Origin: Heteroruminococcus sp964369885
GTDB lineage: Bacteria; Bacillota; Clostridia; Oscillospirales; Ruminococcaceae
Assembly: GCA_964369885.1 (NCBI GenBank)
Contig: CAYJGQ010000116.1
Coordinates: 1 to 5,447, forward strand
Length of the DNA stretch: 5,447 bases
Reading direction: 5' to 3'
How positions within the stretch are numbered: position 1 is the first letter of the stretch; the number at the start of each line of letters is the position of its first letter. This document shows positions 5,292-5,447 of the stretch, piece after piece. Position numbers and translations under genes: made by a program. Below the pieces are notes generated by a model. That model made no database searches. It was not told where the DNA came from and saw nothing but the letters and a program-made list of their open reading frames with translations.

Positions 5292-5447
5292 TATTTTGCT
5301 GCACCTACTAATAACATAGGTGTGATATAAATAATAAGAGCCATGTCGATGTGCAATGTCGCAGCGGTGAAGGTGCCGTTTACCACACTGTGTGGTGCGT
5401 GACGCTGTGTTATCCTTACGCCAATTTTTCCTGCGTCGCCTCCCCCG
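5291..5447 (-). CDS. Possible C-terminal end of an unrecognised upstream gene (partial)
   Basis: On the minus strand one frame is open from the right edge to TAA at 5293-5291, giving 51 codons. The peptide begins GGGDAGKIGVRITQRHAP, continues SVVNGTFTAATLHIDM and ends in a hydrophobic run, ALIIYITPMLLVGAAK. Its composition looks more protein-like than the neighbouring open frame, which is full of Arg and His. If real, the gene enters from outside the window in the operon's direction and stops 93 bp before DUF951. I recognise no family, and there is no obvious terminator between it and the promoter. A frame of this length can be open by chance. Confidence 0.3.
   Translation of the reverse strand, partial: GGGDAGKIGVRITQRHAPHSVVNGTFTAATLHIDMALIIYITPMLLVGAAK
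5382..5396. repeat. 15-bp near-perfect palindrome (7-bp arms, 1-base centre)
   Basis: ACCACAC-T-GTGTGGT pairs all seven bases of each arm around a single central base. It lies in the right-edge stretch, within the possible partial reading frame. It could be a protein-binding site or an RNA hairpin with a 3-base loop. No T tract follows on either strand, so it is not a typical terminator. Confidence 0.35.

Noticed and set aside
5302..5322. Hairpin CACCTA/TAGGTG as a terminator for the upstream reading frame
   Set aside because: The stem is only 6 bp with a 9-base loop, no T tract follows on the minus strand, and it lies inside the open frame rather than after its stop.
5301..5447. Signal recognition particle RNA or another structured RNA
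   Set aside because: The plus strand has GGTGCCGTTTACCA, reminiscent of the SRP RNA GGTGCTGTTTACCA, but the invariant GGAAGGAAGCAGCCA-type core is missing and no closing stem forms.

Overview
The window is a compact block of ordinary bacterial housekeeping genes. All six confident genes are read right to left on the minus strand. The mix suggests an anaerobic low-to-mid-GC Firmicute of class Clostridia, probably near the Oscillospiraceae/Ruminococcaceae. The clues are a DUF951 protein joined to prfA, a two-domain Sua5/YwlC, a coaE-lytic transglycosylase pair, an M18 aminopeptidase and purine-rich AAGGAGA-type ribosome binding sites. The taxon is inferred from gene content; no marker proves it.

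In transcription order: the right edge (5291-5447) holds an open reading frame that may be the tail of an unrecognised upstream gene. A good extended -10 promoter follows at 5260-5288, with a 12-bp palindrome over its -35 region. Then come a small Cys/His DUF951 protein (5197-4997), overlapping by 8 nt peptide chain release factor 1, prfA (5004-3922); the threonylcarbamoyl-AMP synthase Sua5/YwlC (3894-2851); dephospho-CoA kinase coaE (best start GTG at 2801, ending 2208); a membrane-anchored SLT-type lytic transglycosylase (2150-1545); and an M18 zinc aminopeptidase (1519-116). Gaps between genes are short (27, 49, 57 and 25 bp) and no internal terminator is visible, so the block is probably one operon. 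The last 115 bp (115-1) carry no gene. They hold a dense set of hairpins, a 20-bp imperfect direct repeat, a run of 13 G and a perfect 22-bp palindrome. This is probably the operon's 3' end plus a dispersed repeat element.

The genes touch different parts of core metabolism: translation termination (RF1), tRNA t6A modification (Sua5), the last step of coenzyme A synthesis (CoaE), peptidoglycan cleavage (SLT) and peptide turnover (M18). They look like a growth-linked operon rather than one pathway. I see no phage, CRISPR, toxin-antitoxin, defence or biosynthetic system, and no convincing new system. The points most worth a second look are the left-edge repeat complex, the coaE start, a short overlapping ORF with a strong ribosome binding site in front of the transglycosylase gene, the missing prmC after prfA, and the unidentified reading frame at the right edge.
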